39,617 nt of DNA from Sulfuritalea sp. (GCA_018333815.1 JAGXSN010000064.1:1-39617); one strand, 5' to 3'; counted from the stretch's first letter, positions 12,231 to 20,931 are shown. The notes: generated by a model not told the origin, from the letters alone. Translations and numbers: made by a program.

Positions 12231-13238
12231 ATGAGCGATCACATCGACGCCAGCGAACAGGGCGGCATGGCTGCCGACGAGCAATGGTTTCGCATGCTGC
12301 TCAATGCGGCCGTCGACCCGGCGCGCATCATGGAAGCACGCCTGCGGCTGGCCAGCAGCATCATGGAGAGCACCAGCGAAGGCATTCTGGTCACCGACGA
12401 ACGCGGCTCCATCATTGCCGTCAATCCGGCTTTCAGCCACATCACCGGCTATAGCCCCGGCGAAGCCATCGGCAATAAGCCGAGCCTGCTCAAGTCCGAC
12501 CATCATCCGCCCTCCTTCTACGAGGAACTCTGGAACGCGCTGCTGACCGAGGGACGCTGGAAAGGCGAGATCTGGAACCGTCACAAGAACGGCACTGCCT
12601 ATCCGGTCCTGCAGACGATCAATCGCATCGCGGCGCACGACGGCATGCCGGCCTGCTATGCCTCGGTGTTCCACGACATCACCGCCTTCCATCGGGCCAA
12701 CGAACGCTTCCAGTATCTCGCTTTCCACGACGCGCTGACCGGCCTGCCAAACCGCGCGCTGTTCCATGAACGGCTGGCGCATGCCATCGAACGTTCGCGC
12801 CGGGACAGCCTGCCGCTCGCCTTGATCTTCATCGACCTCGACGGCTTCAAGGAAATCAACGACCGCTGCGGCCACGACATCGGCGACCTGCTGCTGCGCG
12901 AGATTGCTCAACGCATCCGTCATAGCCTGCGGCGCGCGACCGACACAGTGGCCCGACTCGGCGGCGACGAGTTCCTGATCCTGATGGAAGATCTCGGGGA
13001 AGGCGGACTTCCGCACGAGCTGGCCGCCGAAATCATCGCCGCCATCGCGCTGCCGGTCAAACTGCGCGACCACGTCGTGACCGTCGGCGCATCGATGGGC
13101 GTGGCCTGTTTTCCCGAGGACAGCCGCGATGCCGCGGGGCTGATGAAATGCGCCGACCTCGCGATGTATGCCGCCAAGGCGGCGGGCAAGAACTGCTACT
13201 GCCGCTTCACCGATGACCTGTGGCCAGCGCGCAGCTGA
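12231..13238 (+). CDS. PAS-GGDEF diguanylate cyclase
   Basis: PAS: ESTSEGILVTDERGSIIAVNPAFSHITGYS; GGDEF: HDALTGLPNRALFHERL, RLGGDEFLILMEDL. No EAL domain. GTG at 12222 is an alternative start. Confidence 0.93.
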   Translation: MSDHIDASEQGGMAADEQWFRMLLNAAVDPARIMEARLRLASSIMESTSEGILVTDERGSIIAVNPAFSHITGYSPGEAIGNKPSLLKSDHHPPSFYEELWNALLTEGRWKGEIWNRHKNGTAYPVLQTINRIAAHDGMPACYASVFHDITAFHRANERFQYLAFHDALTGLPNRALFHERLAHAIERSRRDSLPLALIFIDLDGFKEINDRCGHDIGDLLLREIAQRIRHSLRRATDTVARLGGDEFLILMEDLGEGGLPHELAAEIIAAIALPVKLRDHVVTVGASMGVACFPEDSRDAAGLMKCADLAMYAAKAAGKNCYCRFTDDLWPARS

Positions 13239-13260
13239 ACGAAAAATCCCGAGTGCGTTT

Positions 13261-13289
13261 GTAAGAAATCTGGCCCATGCTCCGACCAA
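13261..13289 (+). promoter_or_regulatory. Candidate ECF-type promoter upstream of the RiPP operon
   Basis: GTAAGA - 16 nt - CGACCA, about 50 nt before the 13337 ATG; resembles the general GTAAC / CG-type ECF architecture only loosely. Confidence 0.25.
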
Positions 13290-13336
13290 TGGGCGCAATC
13301 CCTTGCACACCCCTCAACCACCACAGGAGACACACC

Positions 13337-13654
13337 ATGAAAAAGAAAACCACCCTTGCCCTTGCCGCCGGCGCCGCCTTCGTCGCCACCACCGCATTCG
13401 CCCCGCTCGCCAGCGCGGCCGACAATCCCTTCGGGATGGCCAAGCTCGACAGCGGCTACCAGCTGGCCCAGGCCGACAAAAAGGCCGATGGCAAGTGCGG
13501 CGAAGGCAAATGCGGCGGGGCCAAGAAAGTCGACGACAAGAAGAAGGACGGCAAATGCGGCGAAGGCAAGTGCGGCGGCGACAAAAAGGCAGCCGACGAC
13601 AAGAAGAAGGACGGCAAGTGCGGCGAAGGCAAATGCGGCGGGACCAAGAAGTAA
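13337..13654 (+). CDS. HvfA/bufferin-like copper-binding RiPP precursor (signal peptide plus Cys-rich repeat region)
   Basis: MKKKTTLALAAGAAFVATTAFAPLASAA signal peptide, then three DGKCGEGKCGG units; directly upstream of DUF692 and DUF2063 genes. Confidence 0.85.
   Translation: MKKKTTLALAAGAAFVATTAFAPLASAADNPFGMAKLDSGYQLAQADKKADGKCGEGKCGGAKKVDDKKKDGKCGEGKCGGDKKAADDKKKDGKCGEGKCGGTKK
13487..13642 (+). repeat. Three in-frame 33-nt direct repeats encoding DGKCGEGKCGG
   Basis: Units at 13487-13519, 13547-13579 and 13610-13642, spaced by D/K/A-rich linkers. Confidence 0.95.
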
Positions 13655-13660
13655 ATCCCC

Positions 13661-14503
13661 ATGTCTGACACCGCCCTTCACGGTGCCGGCCTCGGCTTCA
13701 GGCGGGAACTGATTCCCGACCTGAAGGCCGGGGTGCCGTCCTCGATCGGGTTCTTCGAGCTGGCCCCGGAAAACTGGGCCGGCATGGGCGGCCGTTCGGC
13801 GAAGGACCTGCGCCATTTCACCGAGCGCCATCCCTTCGTCTGCCATGGCCTGTCGCTCGACCTCGGCGGTCCGCGCCCGCTCGATATCGAGCTGCTCAAA
13901 CGCATCCGGCGCTTCATGCGCGAACACGGCATGCGCCTCTACACCGAACATCTTTCGTGGTGCGGCGACGACGGCCACCTCTACGACCTGCTGCCGATTC
14001 CCTGCAGCGGCGATGCCGTGAAGTGGGTCGCCGGCCGCATCCGCCAGGCGCAGGACCTCCTCGAAATGAAGATCGGCATCGAGAACGCCTCGTACTACGT
14101 CGCCCCGCCGGGCGCGGAGATGAACGAAACCGAGTTCATCCGCGCGGTGATCGGGGAAGCCGATTGCCTGCTGCACCTGGACGTCAACAATGTCTATGTC
14201 AACAGCGGCAATTTCGGCTTCGACCCGCTCGCCTTCATCGACGCGCTGCCGCTCGAACGCAGCTGCTACCTGCACATGGCCGGCCACTACGTCGAGCCGG
14301 ACGGCATCCGCGTCGATACCCACGGCGCCGACGTGATCGACCCGGTCTGGCAGCTGCTCGACGCGGTTTATGCGCGCGTCGGCCCGCTGCCGACCTGTCT
14401 CGAACGCGATTTCAACATCCCGCCGCTGGGCGAACTGGCCAGCGAAGTCGCGCAGATTGCCGCCGCGCAGCGACGCGCCACCCAACTTCGCGAGGCCGCC
14501 TGA
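13661..14503 (+). CDS. DUF692 family (MbnB/TglH/HvfB/BufB-type) multinuclear iron RiPP-modifying enzyme
   Basis: GLGFRRELIPDLKAG, FFELAPENWAG, HGLSLDLGGPRPLD, YTEHLSWCGDDGHLYDLLPIP, ENASYYVAPPGAEMNETEFI, LLHLDVNNVYVN, HMAGHYVEPDG. Confidence 0.93.
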   Translation: MSDTALHGAGLGFRRELIPDLKAGVPSSIGFFELAPENWAGMGGRSAKDLRHFTERHPFVCHGLSLDLGGPRPLDIELLKRIRRFMREHGMRLYTEHLSWCGDDGHLYDLLPIPCSGDAVKWVAGRIRQAQDLLEMKIGIENASYYVAPPGAEMNETEFIRAVIGEADCLLHLDVNNVYVNSGNFGFDPLAFIDALPLERSCYLHMAGHYVEPDGIRVDTHGADVIDPVWQLLDAVYARVGPLPTCLERDFNIPPLGELASEVAQIAAAQRRATQLREAA

Positions 14504-15237
14504 TGCCCCCTGCTCTCCAATTTCAGGAATTCCAGCGCGACTTTGGCCGCCACCTGCGCGACCCGCGCAAAGCCGCGCGTCCGGCCGGCGTGCCCGCGCG
14601 CCGCGCCGCAATCTACGCCGACCTGCTGTTCAACAACCTCACCGGCTTCCTCGACGCCTGCTATCCGGTCACGCGCAGCGTGCTCGGCGCAACGCGCTGG
14701 CGCCGTCTCCAGCGCGCCTTCTTCCGCGCGGCGCGCTGCCATACGCCTTACTTCCGCGAGATTCCGCGCGAGTTCCTCGACTGGCTGCCCGCCGACACGG
14801 GCCCGCGCTGGCTCAGGGAACTGGCGCATTACGAGTGGGTCGAGCTGGCGCTCGACGTGATGGACGCGCCAACGCCCGCCCACGCTCCGGCCGGCGACCT
14901 GCTGGCCGGCATTCCGGTACTCGCGCCGGCGCTGATGAATCTCGCCTACGCCTGGCCGGTGCAGCACATCGGACCGGACTACCGGCCGCGCCAGCCGCGG
15001 CCCGCCCATCTGCTGGTGTATCGGGACGCCGCCGACGAGGTGCAATTCGTCGAGCTGAACCCCGTCAGCGCGCGCCTCGTCGACCTGCTGCTGGAGGGGC
15101 GACAGAGCAGCCGCGCCGCCTGCGCCGCCATCGCCGCCGAACTCGGCCATGCCGATCCGCAGGCGGTGATCGCCCATGGCGCAGCCTTGCTGGCTGAATT
15201 GCGCGCCGCCGGCGCCATTCTCGGAGTCAAACCATGA
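14503..15237 (+). CDS. DUF2063 family (HvfC/BufC-type) RiPP recognition/partner protein
   Basis: LQFQEFQRDFGRHLRDPRKAARPAGVPARRAAIYADLLFNNLTGFLDACYPVTRSVLG; TGATG overlap with the DUF692 gene. Confidence 0.9.
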   Translation: MPPALQFQEFQRDFGRHLRDPRKAARPAGVPARRAAIYADLLFNNLTGFLDACYPVTRSVLGATRWRRLQRAFFRAARCHTPYFREIPREFLDWLPADTGPRWLRELAHYEWVELALDVMDAPTPAHAPAGDLLAGIPVLAPALMNLAYAWPVQHIGPDYRPRQPRPAHLLVYRDAADEVQFVELNPVSARLVDLLLEGRQSSRAACAAIAAELGHADPQAVIAHGAALLAELRAAGAILGVKP

Positions 15238-15320
15238 AAAAGCTCATCGGCAAACTGATCCTCGCGGGACCGGGACGCCTCTCCATCGACGCGCTGATCC
15301 GGCGTAGCATGCGCGGATGA
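15234..15320 (+). CDS. 28-aa micro-ORF, candidate internally deleted DoxX remnant
   Basis: MKKLIGKLILAGPGRLSIDALIRRSMRG*; ATGA overlap with the upstream stop and with the downstream sigma-factor start; tail resembles the GPG(R/K)LS-D-L terminus recalled for DoxX proteins of DUF692/DUF2063 operons. Confidence 0.5.
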   Translation: MKKLIGKLILAGPGRLSIDALIRRSMRG

Positions 15321-15901
15321 ACTCCGCCGGTGAACTCGCCCCTCAGTTGGCCAAGTTCCGTCCCGACCTGCTGCGCTTCGCCCGCCTGCAGCTGCGCGAC
15401 GACCCGCTCGCGGAGGATGTCGTGCAGGAGGCGATGATCGCCGCGCTCGCCGGCAGGCGGGATTTCGCCGGGCGTTCCGCGCTGAAGACCTGGGTGTTCT
15501 CGATCCTCAAGAACAAGATCATCGATGCCATCCGCAGCCGCGAGCGCACCGTCAATCTCTCGGCGCTGTCCGGGGAGGAAGAGGCGTTCGAGGAGGCCTT
15601 CGACCGTCTGTTCAAGGCCAACGGCCACTGGCAGCGGGACCATCGTCCCGGCGATTGGGGCGATCCCGAGGAAACGCTGCGGCAGGCGCAGTTCTGGCAG
15701 GTTTTCGACGCCTGCCTCAACCACCTCCCGGAAAACACGGCGCGCGTGTTCATGATGCGCGAGCTGCTCGAATTCGAGGTCGACGAGATTTGCACCGAGC
15801 TGCAGATCAGCTCCAGCAACTGCTACGTCATCCTGCACCGGGCGCGCAACAACCTGCGCGGCTGCCTCGAACGCAGCTGGTTCGGCCCCGGAGAGTCATG
15901 A
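15317..15901 (+). CDS. ECF-type RNA polymerase sigma factor
   Basis: RFARLQLRDDPLAEDVVQEAMIAALAG (region 2), LKTWVFSILKNKIIDAIR, LPENTARVFMMRELLEFEVDEICTELQISSSNCYVILHRARNNLRGCL (region 4). Confidence 0.92.
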   Translation: MNSAGELAPQLAKFRPDLLRFARLQLRDDPLAEDVVQEAMIAALAGRRDFAGRSALKTWVFSILKNKIIDAIRSRERTVNLSALSGEEEAFEEAFDRLFKANGHWQRDHRPGDWGDPEETLRQAQFWQVFDACLNHLPENTARVFMMRELLEFEVDEICTELQISSSNCYVILHRARNNLRGCLERSWFGPGES

Positions 15902-16101
15902 TGTTGAGCTGCAAGGAAGCCACCCACGTGATGTCCGCCGCGCATGAACGCGAACTGGGCCTGCGCGAACGCATCGCGCTGCGCCTGCACCTGCTGATGT
16001 GCCGGGGTTGCCGGAACTACGAACGGCAGATGGACTTCCTGCGTCGCGCCTGCGGCCGCGTCGGGACTTCGACCGCGGATGACAAGGCGAGCGGGGATTG
16101 A
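15898..16101 (+). CDS. zf-HC2 anti-sigma-like small protein
   Basis: SCKEATHVMSAAHERELGLRERIALRLHLLMCRGCRNY; ATG overlaps the sigma-factor stop; no obvious TM segment. Confidence 0.85.
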   Translation: MMLSCKEATHVMSAAHERELGLRERIALRLHLLMCRGCRNYERQMDFLRRACGRVGTSTADDKASGD

Positions 16102-16103
16102 GA

Positions 16104-16126
16104 AAACTCGGCGCTGACAGGACGGC
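16104..16126 (+). repeat. Dispersed 23-bp repeat, 20/23
   Basis: AAACTCGGCGCTGACAGGACGGC, intergenic, followed by GC. Confidence 0.6.
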
Positions 16127-16175
16127 GCTTCCTGGGGTAATCTGCGCGCTTCGTTTTCCATAGCCGGTCAATGCC

Positions 16176-17264
16176 ATGTTGCAGCATGTCCTGATGTTCC
16201 TGCTCGGTCTGGCCGCCCTGGTGGCGGGCGCCGAACTCCTGGTGCGCGGCGCCGGCCGCCTGGCCCTGAGCCTGGGCATTACGCCCCTGGTGGTCGGCCT
16301 GACGGTCGTCGCCTTCGGCACCAGCGCCCCGGAGATGGCCGTCTCGATCGACGCGGTGATGGTCGGAAACGACGACATCGCCGTCGGCAACGTCGTCGGC
16401 AGCAATATCGCCAACATCCTGGTGATCCTGGGGATTTCCGCCCTCATCACCCCGCTCCTGGTCCACGAGCAGATCATCCGCCAGGAAATTCCGATCATGA
16501 TCGGCGTCAGCCTCCTGCTCATCGTGATGGCCATGGACGGCAACTTGGGCATGATCGAGGGCATCGTCCTCTTCGCGCTGCTCGTGGTCTATACCGCGTT
16601 CCTCGTCATCCAGTCGCGCCGGGCGAACCGGGCGACGCAGGAAGAGTTCTCCCACGAGTTCCCGACCGCCCAGGCGAGCCGATGGGATGCCCACTGGAGC
16701 GTTCAGGGGCTGCTCATCGTGGCCGGCCTGGGGCTGTTGGTGCTGGGAGCCGACTGGCTGGTCGACGCCTCCGTGGCGACTGCGCGCATCTTCGGAATCA
16801 GCGACCTGGTGATCGGACTCACCATCGTGGCCGTGGGCACCTCGATGCCGGAAATCGCCACCTCGCTCGTCGCCGCCATCCGGGGCGAGCGCGACATCGC
16901 CGTCGGCAACGTCGTCGGCAGCAACATCTTCAACATCCTGGGCTGCCTGGGGCTCTCGGCCGCCATTTCGGGCGACGGCATCGTCGTTTCCGAGGCGGCG
17001 CGCAACTTCGACGTATGGGTGATGCTGGCCGTGGCCCTCGTCTGTCTGCCGATCGCCCTTACCGGACGGGAAATCGCCCGCTGGGAAGGCGCCTTGTTCA
17101 TCGGCTACTACGCGGCCTACGTCACCTATCTCATCCTCGCCGCCCAGCAGCACGCCCAGCTGCAGGCCTTCTCGGCCGTGATGCTCACCTTCGTTCTGCC
17201 CCTGACGGTGATCGGTCTGATCGTTTGCTTCGTGCGCGCCAATCATCTTTCCCGACCTTCCTGA
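16176..17264 (+). CDS. Calcium/sodium (K+-independent) antiporter, CaCA family, YrbG-like
   Basis: Duplicated alpha-repeats GTSAPEMAVSIDAVMVGNDDIAVGNVVGSNIANI / GTSMPEIATSLVAAIRGERDIAVGNVVGSNIFNI; multiple TM segments. Confidence 0.93.
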   Translation: MLQHVLMFLLGLAALVAGAELLVRGAGRLALSLGITPLVVGLTVVAFGTSAPEMAVSIDAVMVGNDDIAVGNVVGSNIANILVILGISALITPLLVHEQIIRQEIPIMIGVSLLLIVMAMDGNLGMIEGIVLFALLVVYTAFLVIQSRRANRATQEEFSHEFPTAQASRWDAHWSVQGLLIVAGLGLLVLGADWLVDASVATARIFGISDLVIGLTIVAVGTSMPEIATSLVAAIRGERDIAVGNVVGSNIFNILGCLGLSAAISGDGIVVSEAARNFDVWVMLAVALVCLPIALTGREIARWEGALFIGYYAAYVTYLILAAQQHAQLQAFSAVMLTFVLPLTVIGLIVCFVRANHLSRPS

Positions 17265-17299
17265 CCGGGCATCGGGACGACCGGAGCCGAGGCCCGGTC
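17263..17299. terminator. Candidate bidirectional terminator or hairpin between convergent genes
   Basis: Inverted repeat GACCGGGC...GCCCGGTC (17263-17270 / 17292-17299) between converging stops; no U tract. Confidence 0.3.
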
Positions 17300-17312
17300 A
17301 TCCCCGGCGAAG

Positions 17313-17639
17313 TTACTTCAGCGTGAGGACGAACTGCACCAGCGTCTTGATGTCGGCGTCCTTCACCGTCGCATTGGGGGGCATGGGTATCGGCCCCCAG
17401 ACGCCCTTGCCGCCCTTCTTCACTTTGGTGAGCAGCATGGCCTCGGCATCGGCCTGACCGCCATACTTCTTGCCGACTTCCTTCCATGCCGGGCCGACGA
17501 GCTTCTTGTCGAGCTGATGGCAGGCGAGGCAGCCGTTCTTCTGGGCGATGACCATCGCCTCGGCCTCGGTAACCGCGGCCGAGGCGCCGCCCGCCAGCAG
17601 GCAGCCGGCGGCGGCAAGCGTGATTACGATTGTTTTCAT
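17313..17639 (-). CDS. Periplasmic class I cytochrome c (c551/c552-like)
   Basis: Signal peptide MKTIVITLAAAGCLLAGGASA; CLACH heme motif; axial-Met region GPIPMPPN. Confidence 0.92.
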   Translation of the reverse strand: MKTIVITLAAAGCLLAGGASAAVTEAEAMVIAQKNGCLACHQLDKKLVGPAWKEVGKKYGGQADAEAMLLTKVKKGGKGVWGPIPMPPNATVKDADIKTLVQFVLTLK

Positions 17640-17656
17640 GCGGTTTCCTTTCCCGT

Positions 17657-20332
17657 TCAAACGATGTGACGCGGCTTCAGGCTCATGCGGCTCAGGTCGG
17701 TCTTGTATTCCGACTCGCCCACCTTGGTCAGCGTGCCGCGGCCGAGCTTATAGCGGTAGTTGTTGGTGACCGGGTCGGGCACGGCCGACACCACCGCGTT
17801 CGCCATCGACTTCGGCGTGTTGAAGTTCGACTGGGTGATCCCCTCCTTCATCTCGTCCGAGACGATGGCCACCGCCCTGAACTTGCCCGCCGTCGTCTTG
17901 ATGTGGCCTTCCTTCAGCAGATTGTTGAAGTTGAGGTCGGCGTCGAGCACGCCCTGCGGCTGGCCAGTCTGGACATAGACGGTGTCATTGACGATTTCTA
18001 CCCAGTCGCCCGATTCGATTCCCCGCTTTTTGGCGTCGTTCGGGTGGATCAGGATGAAGTTGTCGGGCCAGCGCTGGTGCAGGTAGGGCTTGCGACGGTC
18101 ATCGAAGGCCGACTGCCAGGTCTCGTTCACCCGGCCGTTGGTCACCCACAGCTCGTCTTTCTCGGTGCGCGGCTTGACGGCGTCGAAGAACTGGATCCAG
18201 CCGGGGAACTTCCACGGGGTCTTGAGCAGGATCGCCTTGCCGGTGAACGTGTTGAAACTGTGGAGAAAATGGCCGTGCACCTCGCTGCCTTCCATTTCTC
18301 CCCAGTCGTTGGCGGGGTCGTGCAGGCGCTGGGTGCCGACGAGCTTGCCCTCCTTCACCCGGATCGGGGTCTGGATGCCGGTGGTGCCCAGGGAGCGCAG
18401 CAACTCGTGCCCCTTCAGGCCCCGGCTCTTCGCCATCTGGACGAGCGGTTCGTAATTGAGCACGCCGCCGCGACCGAAGCGGGCCGCTTCCTCGAAGACG
18501 TCGTTGGAGGTCTTCCACGAGTAACTGCCGTCGACGGTGAAACCCATCTTGTCGGCGAACTTCATCACCGCCCACCAGTCCGGCCTGGCCTCGCCCGGTG
18601 GGTCGTAGAACCGGGAATAGAGGCGCAGGCGGCGCTCGGAGTTGCAGCGGGTGAGGTCGTCCTCGCCCCAGGTGGCGGCCGGCAGCACAAAGTCGGCGAA
18701 CTCGGTGCCGACCGGCTCGCAGGGATAGATGTCGGAATCGACCATCACCATGCCGCCCGAATCGACGCGCCGCTTCAGGGTCTGGAAAATCGCCGCGCGG
18801 TCGAGACTGGTGATCTGGTGCGGGCTGCCGTTGGTCAGCTCCCTCATTCTCGCGCCGAGGGCGTCGGAGGCCATCATCGCCGCCACCCAGGTGGTGCCGA
18901 ACACCCAGGCGAACTTGATCTCGCCCACCATCAGCCAGCGATCCAGGTTGAAATCCTTCTTGCGCCGTCCCGGATATTTCTCGGGGGAAAGCCAGCCGGA
19001 GCCGCCGCCGGCGCCCATCCAGCCGCGCTGGTGGCCGCCGCCGCGCGAGATCATGCGGCCGGGGCGGTTGCCCGAGCCGCAGATCAGGCCCAGCGCCGCG
19101 AAGGAAGCGGTGTTCATGTAATTGTTCGACCAGTAGTTGCCCTTCTCGCACATGAAGGAGGCCTTCGGCCGCTGGCCATTTACGGGCTTGGCGAGCCATT
19201 CGGCGGCGAGGCGGATCTTCTCGGCCGGGATGCCGGTGATCTGGGCCGCGACCTCGAGCTTGGACTCCTCCTGCGCGACGATGAATTTCCGATAGTCCTC
19301 CCAGTCGCTTTGCCAGGCGCCCCAAGTGGTGCGCCACTGCCAGCCGGTGTTGCGGGTGCCGCGGCCGTAACCGGAATCCACCTCCCAGGGTTTGGCGATC
19401 CAGCGGTCGATGAACTCCTGATCCTGCCAGCCGTTTTCGATGATGATGCGCGCCAGGGCCAGGTGCAGCACCGTGTCGGTGCCGACATTGATCGGCAGCC
19501 ACATCCCGCGATTGTTCGCTTCGGCCCACGCCACGCCCACGGTCTTGTGGGGTGTGACGAAAATCAGCTTGGCGTCGCCGGGCATCATCCACTGGGTGAA
19601 CAGCGTGGTCTTGGTTTCATACGGATCGACGCCGGAGAGGAAACCCACGTCGGCCAGGCGCCAATCCTCGTAGCAGGACGAAAACGAGTCGATGCCGGCA
19701 TCGTCCATGCCGGTCGCGTCGTTGGTGGCGGCGCACTTGTCGTGCGGCGCGACGGACGGCGTGCCGATGCTGGTCATCGCCAGCTTGGTGATGGCGTAGG
19801 TGTTCTCGAAATACTGGTAGGAATACATTTTTACCGCCCAGCTGTGCTCGCCGTGCTGGGTCAGCACGTATTTCGAGATGTCGGCCATCGCCTCGGTTGC
19901 CAGATCCCACGAGACGCGCGTGAGTTTTCCATTGACGCGGATCATGGGGTGGAGCAGCCGCTCGCGCGTCGGGGTGTCCGGGTTGTAGCACTTCTGGCCC
20001 AGCGTGCCGCCGCGGATCGAATGGTCGCCGCCGACGTTGACCACCTTCGTGTCCTTGTCGGGCACGATCACGACGTGGTGCGGTTTGCCCCGATGGGTGA
20101 CGATGTTGTGCTGGGTCGGACTGATCCAGGCGGTCATCATGTTCGGGTGGGGAAAATCGGTCTTCAGGGCGTTCTGGCTCGCAGCCATGCCCCCTTCCCG
20201 GCCGACCGGCCAGCGATAAACCTTGTAGCCGCAGGCGATGGTGCAGTAGTCGCAGGCGGTGGTCAGCACCTCGGCATCACGGGGCGGCAGGGGGATGCGG
20301 TCCGCGGGAATGAAACGTTCGCTCTTGCTCAT
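17657..20332 (-). CDS. idrA: AioA/IdrA-family molybdopterin oxidoreductase, large catalytic subunit (putative iodate reductase IdrA)
   Basis: N-terminal CDYCTIACGYKVYRWP (C-x2-C-x3-C, 3Fe-4S type), VVNVGGDHSIRGGTLGQKCYNPDTPTRERL, SRGGGHQRGW, ELWVTNGRVNETWQSAFDD; adjacent Rieske and two di-heme peroxidases. Confidence 0.75.
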   Translation of the reverse strand: MSKSERFIPADRIPLPPRDAEVLTTACDYCTIACGYKVYRWPVGREGGMAASQNALKTDFPHPNMMTAWISPTQHNIVTHRGKPHHVVIVPDKDTKVVNVGGDHSIRGGTLGQKCYNPDTPTRERLLHPMIRVNGKLTRVSWDLATEAMADISKYVLTQHGEHSWAVKMYSYQYFENTYAITKLAMTSIGTPSVAPHDKCAATNDATGMDDAGIDSFSSCYEDWRLADVGFLSGVDPYETKTTLFTQWMMPGDAKLIFVTPHKTVGVAWAEANNRGMWLPINVGTDTVLHLALARIIIENGWQDQEFIDRWIAKPWEVDSGYGRGTRNTGWQWRTTWGAWQSDWEDYRKFIVAQEESKLEVAAQITGIPAEKIRLAAEWLAKPVNGQRPKASFMCEKGNYWSNNYMNTASFAALGLICGSGNRPGRMISRGGGHQRGWMGAGGGSGWLSPEKYPGRRKKDFNLDRWLMVGEIKFAWVFGTTWVAAMMASDALGARMRELTNGSPHQITSLDRAAIFQTLKRRVDSGGMVMVDSDIYPCEPVGTEFADFVLPAATWGEDDLTRCNSERRLRLYSRFYDPPGEARPDWWAVMKFADKMGFTVDGSYSWKTSNDVFEEAARFGRGGVLNYEPLVQMAKSRGLKGHELLRSLGTTGIQTPIRVKEGKLVGTQRLHDPANDWGEMEGSEVHGHFLHSFNTFTGKAILLKTPWKFPGWIQFFDAVKPRTEKDELWVTNGRVNETWQSAFDDRRKPYLHQRWPDNFILIHPNDAKKRGIESGDWVEIVNDTVYVQTGQPQGVLDADLNFNNLLKEGHIKTTAGKFRAVAIVSDEMKEGITQSNFNTPKSMANAVVSAVPDPVTNNYRYKLGRGTLTKVGESEYKTDLSRMSLKPRHIV

Positions 20333-20343
20333 GTCTTCTCTCC

Positions 20344-20919
20344 TCAAGCCCGTTTGGCGGTCATGGCGGCATAGCCATACACGAGGCCTTGCACGCCGAC
20401 GGCGTAGATGTCGTCGCCCTGCACCTCCAGCACGATCTGCGGCAGGCTTGCGGTGGCCTGGCCCGAAATCACCATGCCGTAACGTGTCAGGTCGAAGGTG
20501 GTCAGATGCAGCGGACAGGGGCCGAGCGCCTGATGGGCGTCCTTGTAGGTGCCGTCCAGCGGCCCGCCCATGTGCGGACACTGCTGGTTGAACGCCACGA
20601 TGTCGCGCTCGGGGCCGCTGCCGCCACCGGCCCGGACGCCGAGTTTGACGAGGACGTTACGCACGTTCGGGTAGGGATAGTTGAAATTGACCGGCGCCCC
20701 CTTTTTCAGGGCGGACAGGCTGCCGATCTTCACTTTCGGGTAGCTGGCCCGCAGGGCATGCAGGGGCGCGGCCATGAGCTCGCCAGGCAAGCCGACGGCG
20801 GCCAGCGTCACCATCGCTCCGCCGGCCAGCAGGAACTGCCGGCGGCTCATGCACTGACGATCTCTCTCATGCTCGGGGTCGGGGCGTTCGGCGTGCGCCT
20901 GAATGGTTTTTTCAGTCAT
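20344..20919 (-). CDS. idrB: AioB/IdrB-type Rieske [2Fe-2S] small subunit with TAT signal
   Basis: SRRQFLLAGGAMVTLAAVGL twin-arginine signal; Rieske motifs CPHMGG and CPLHLTTFDL, lacking the extra disulfide cysteines. Confidence 0.78.
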   Translation of the reverse strand: MTEKTIQAHAERPDPEHERDRQCMSRRQFLLAGGAMVTLAAVGLPGELMAAPLHALRASYPKVKIGSLSALKKGAPVNFNYPYPNVRNVLVKLGVRAGGGSGPERDIVAFNQQCPHMGGPLDGTYKDAHQALGPCPLHLTTFDLTRYGMVISGQATASLPQIVLEVQGDDIYAVGVQGLVYGYAAMTAKRA

Positions 20920-20931
20920 CTTGAGTCTCCT

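Noticed and set aside
13487-13642. CRISPR-like direct repeats
   Set aside because: Repeats are in frame, encode DGKCGEGKCGG and lie within a signal-peptide ORF; linkers are coding, so there are no spacers.
17630-20374. 914-aa plus-strand ORF
   Set aside because: Antisense to the AioA/IdrA-family gene; no recognisable motifs.
17657-20919. Canonical arsenite oxidase AioBA
   Set aside because: Rieske and Mo subunits fit the superfamily, but two adjacent di-heme peroxidases, apparent loss of the His195 equivalent and absence of visible aioX argue for an Idr-like system; arsenite activity is not excluded.
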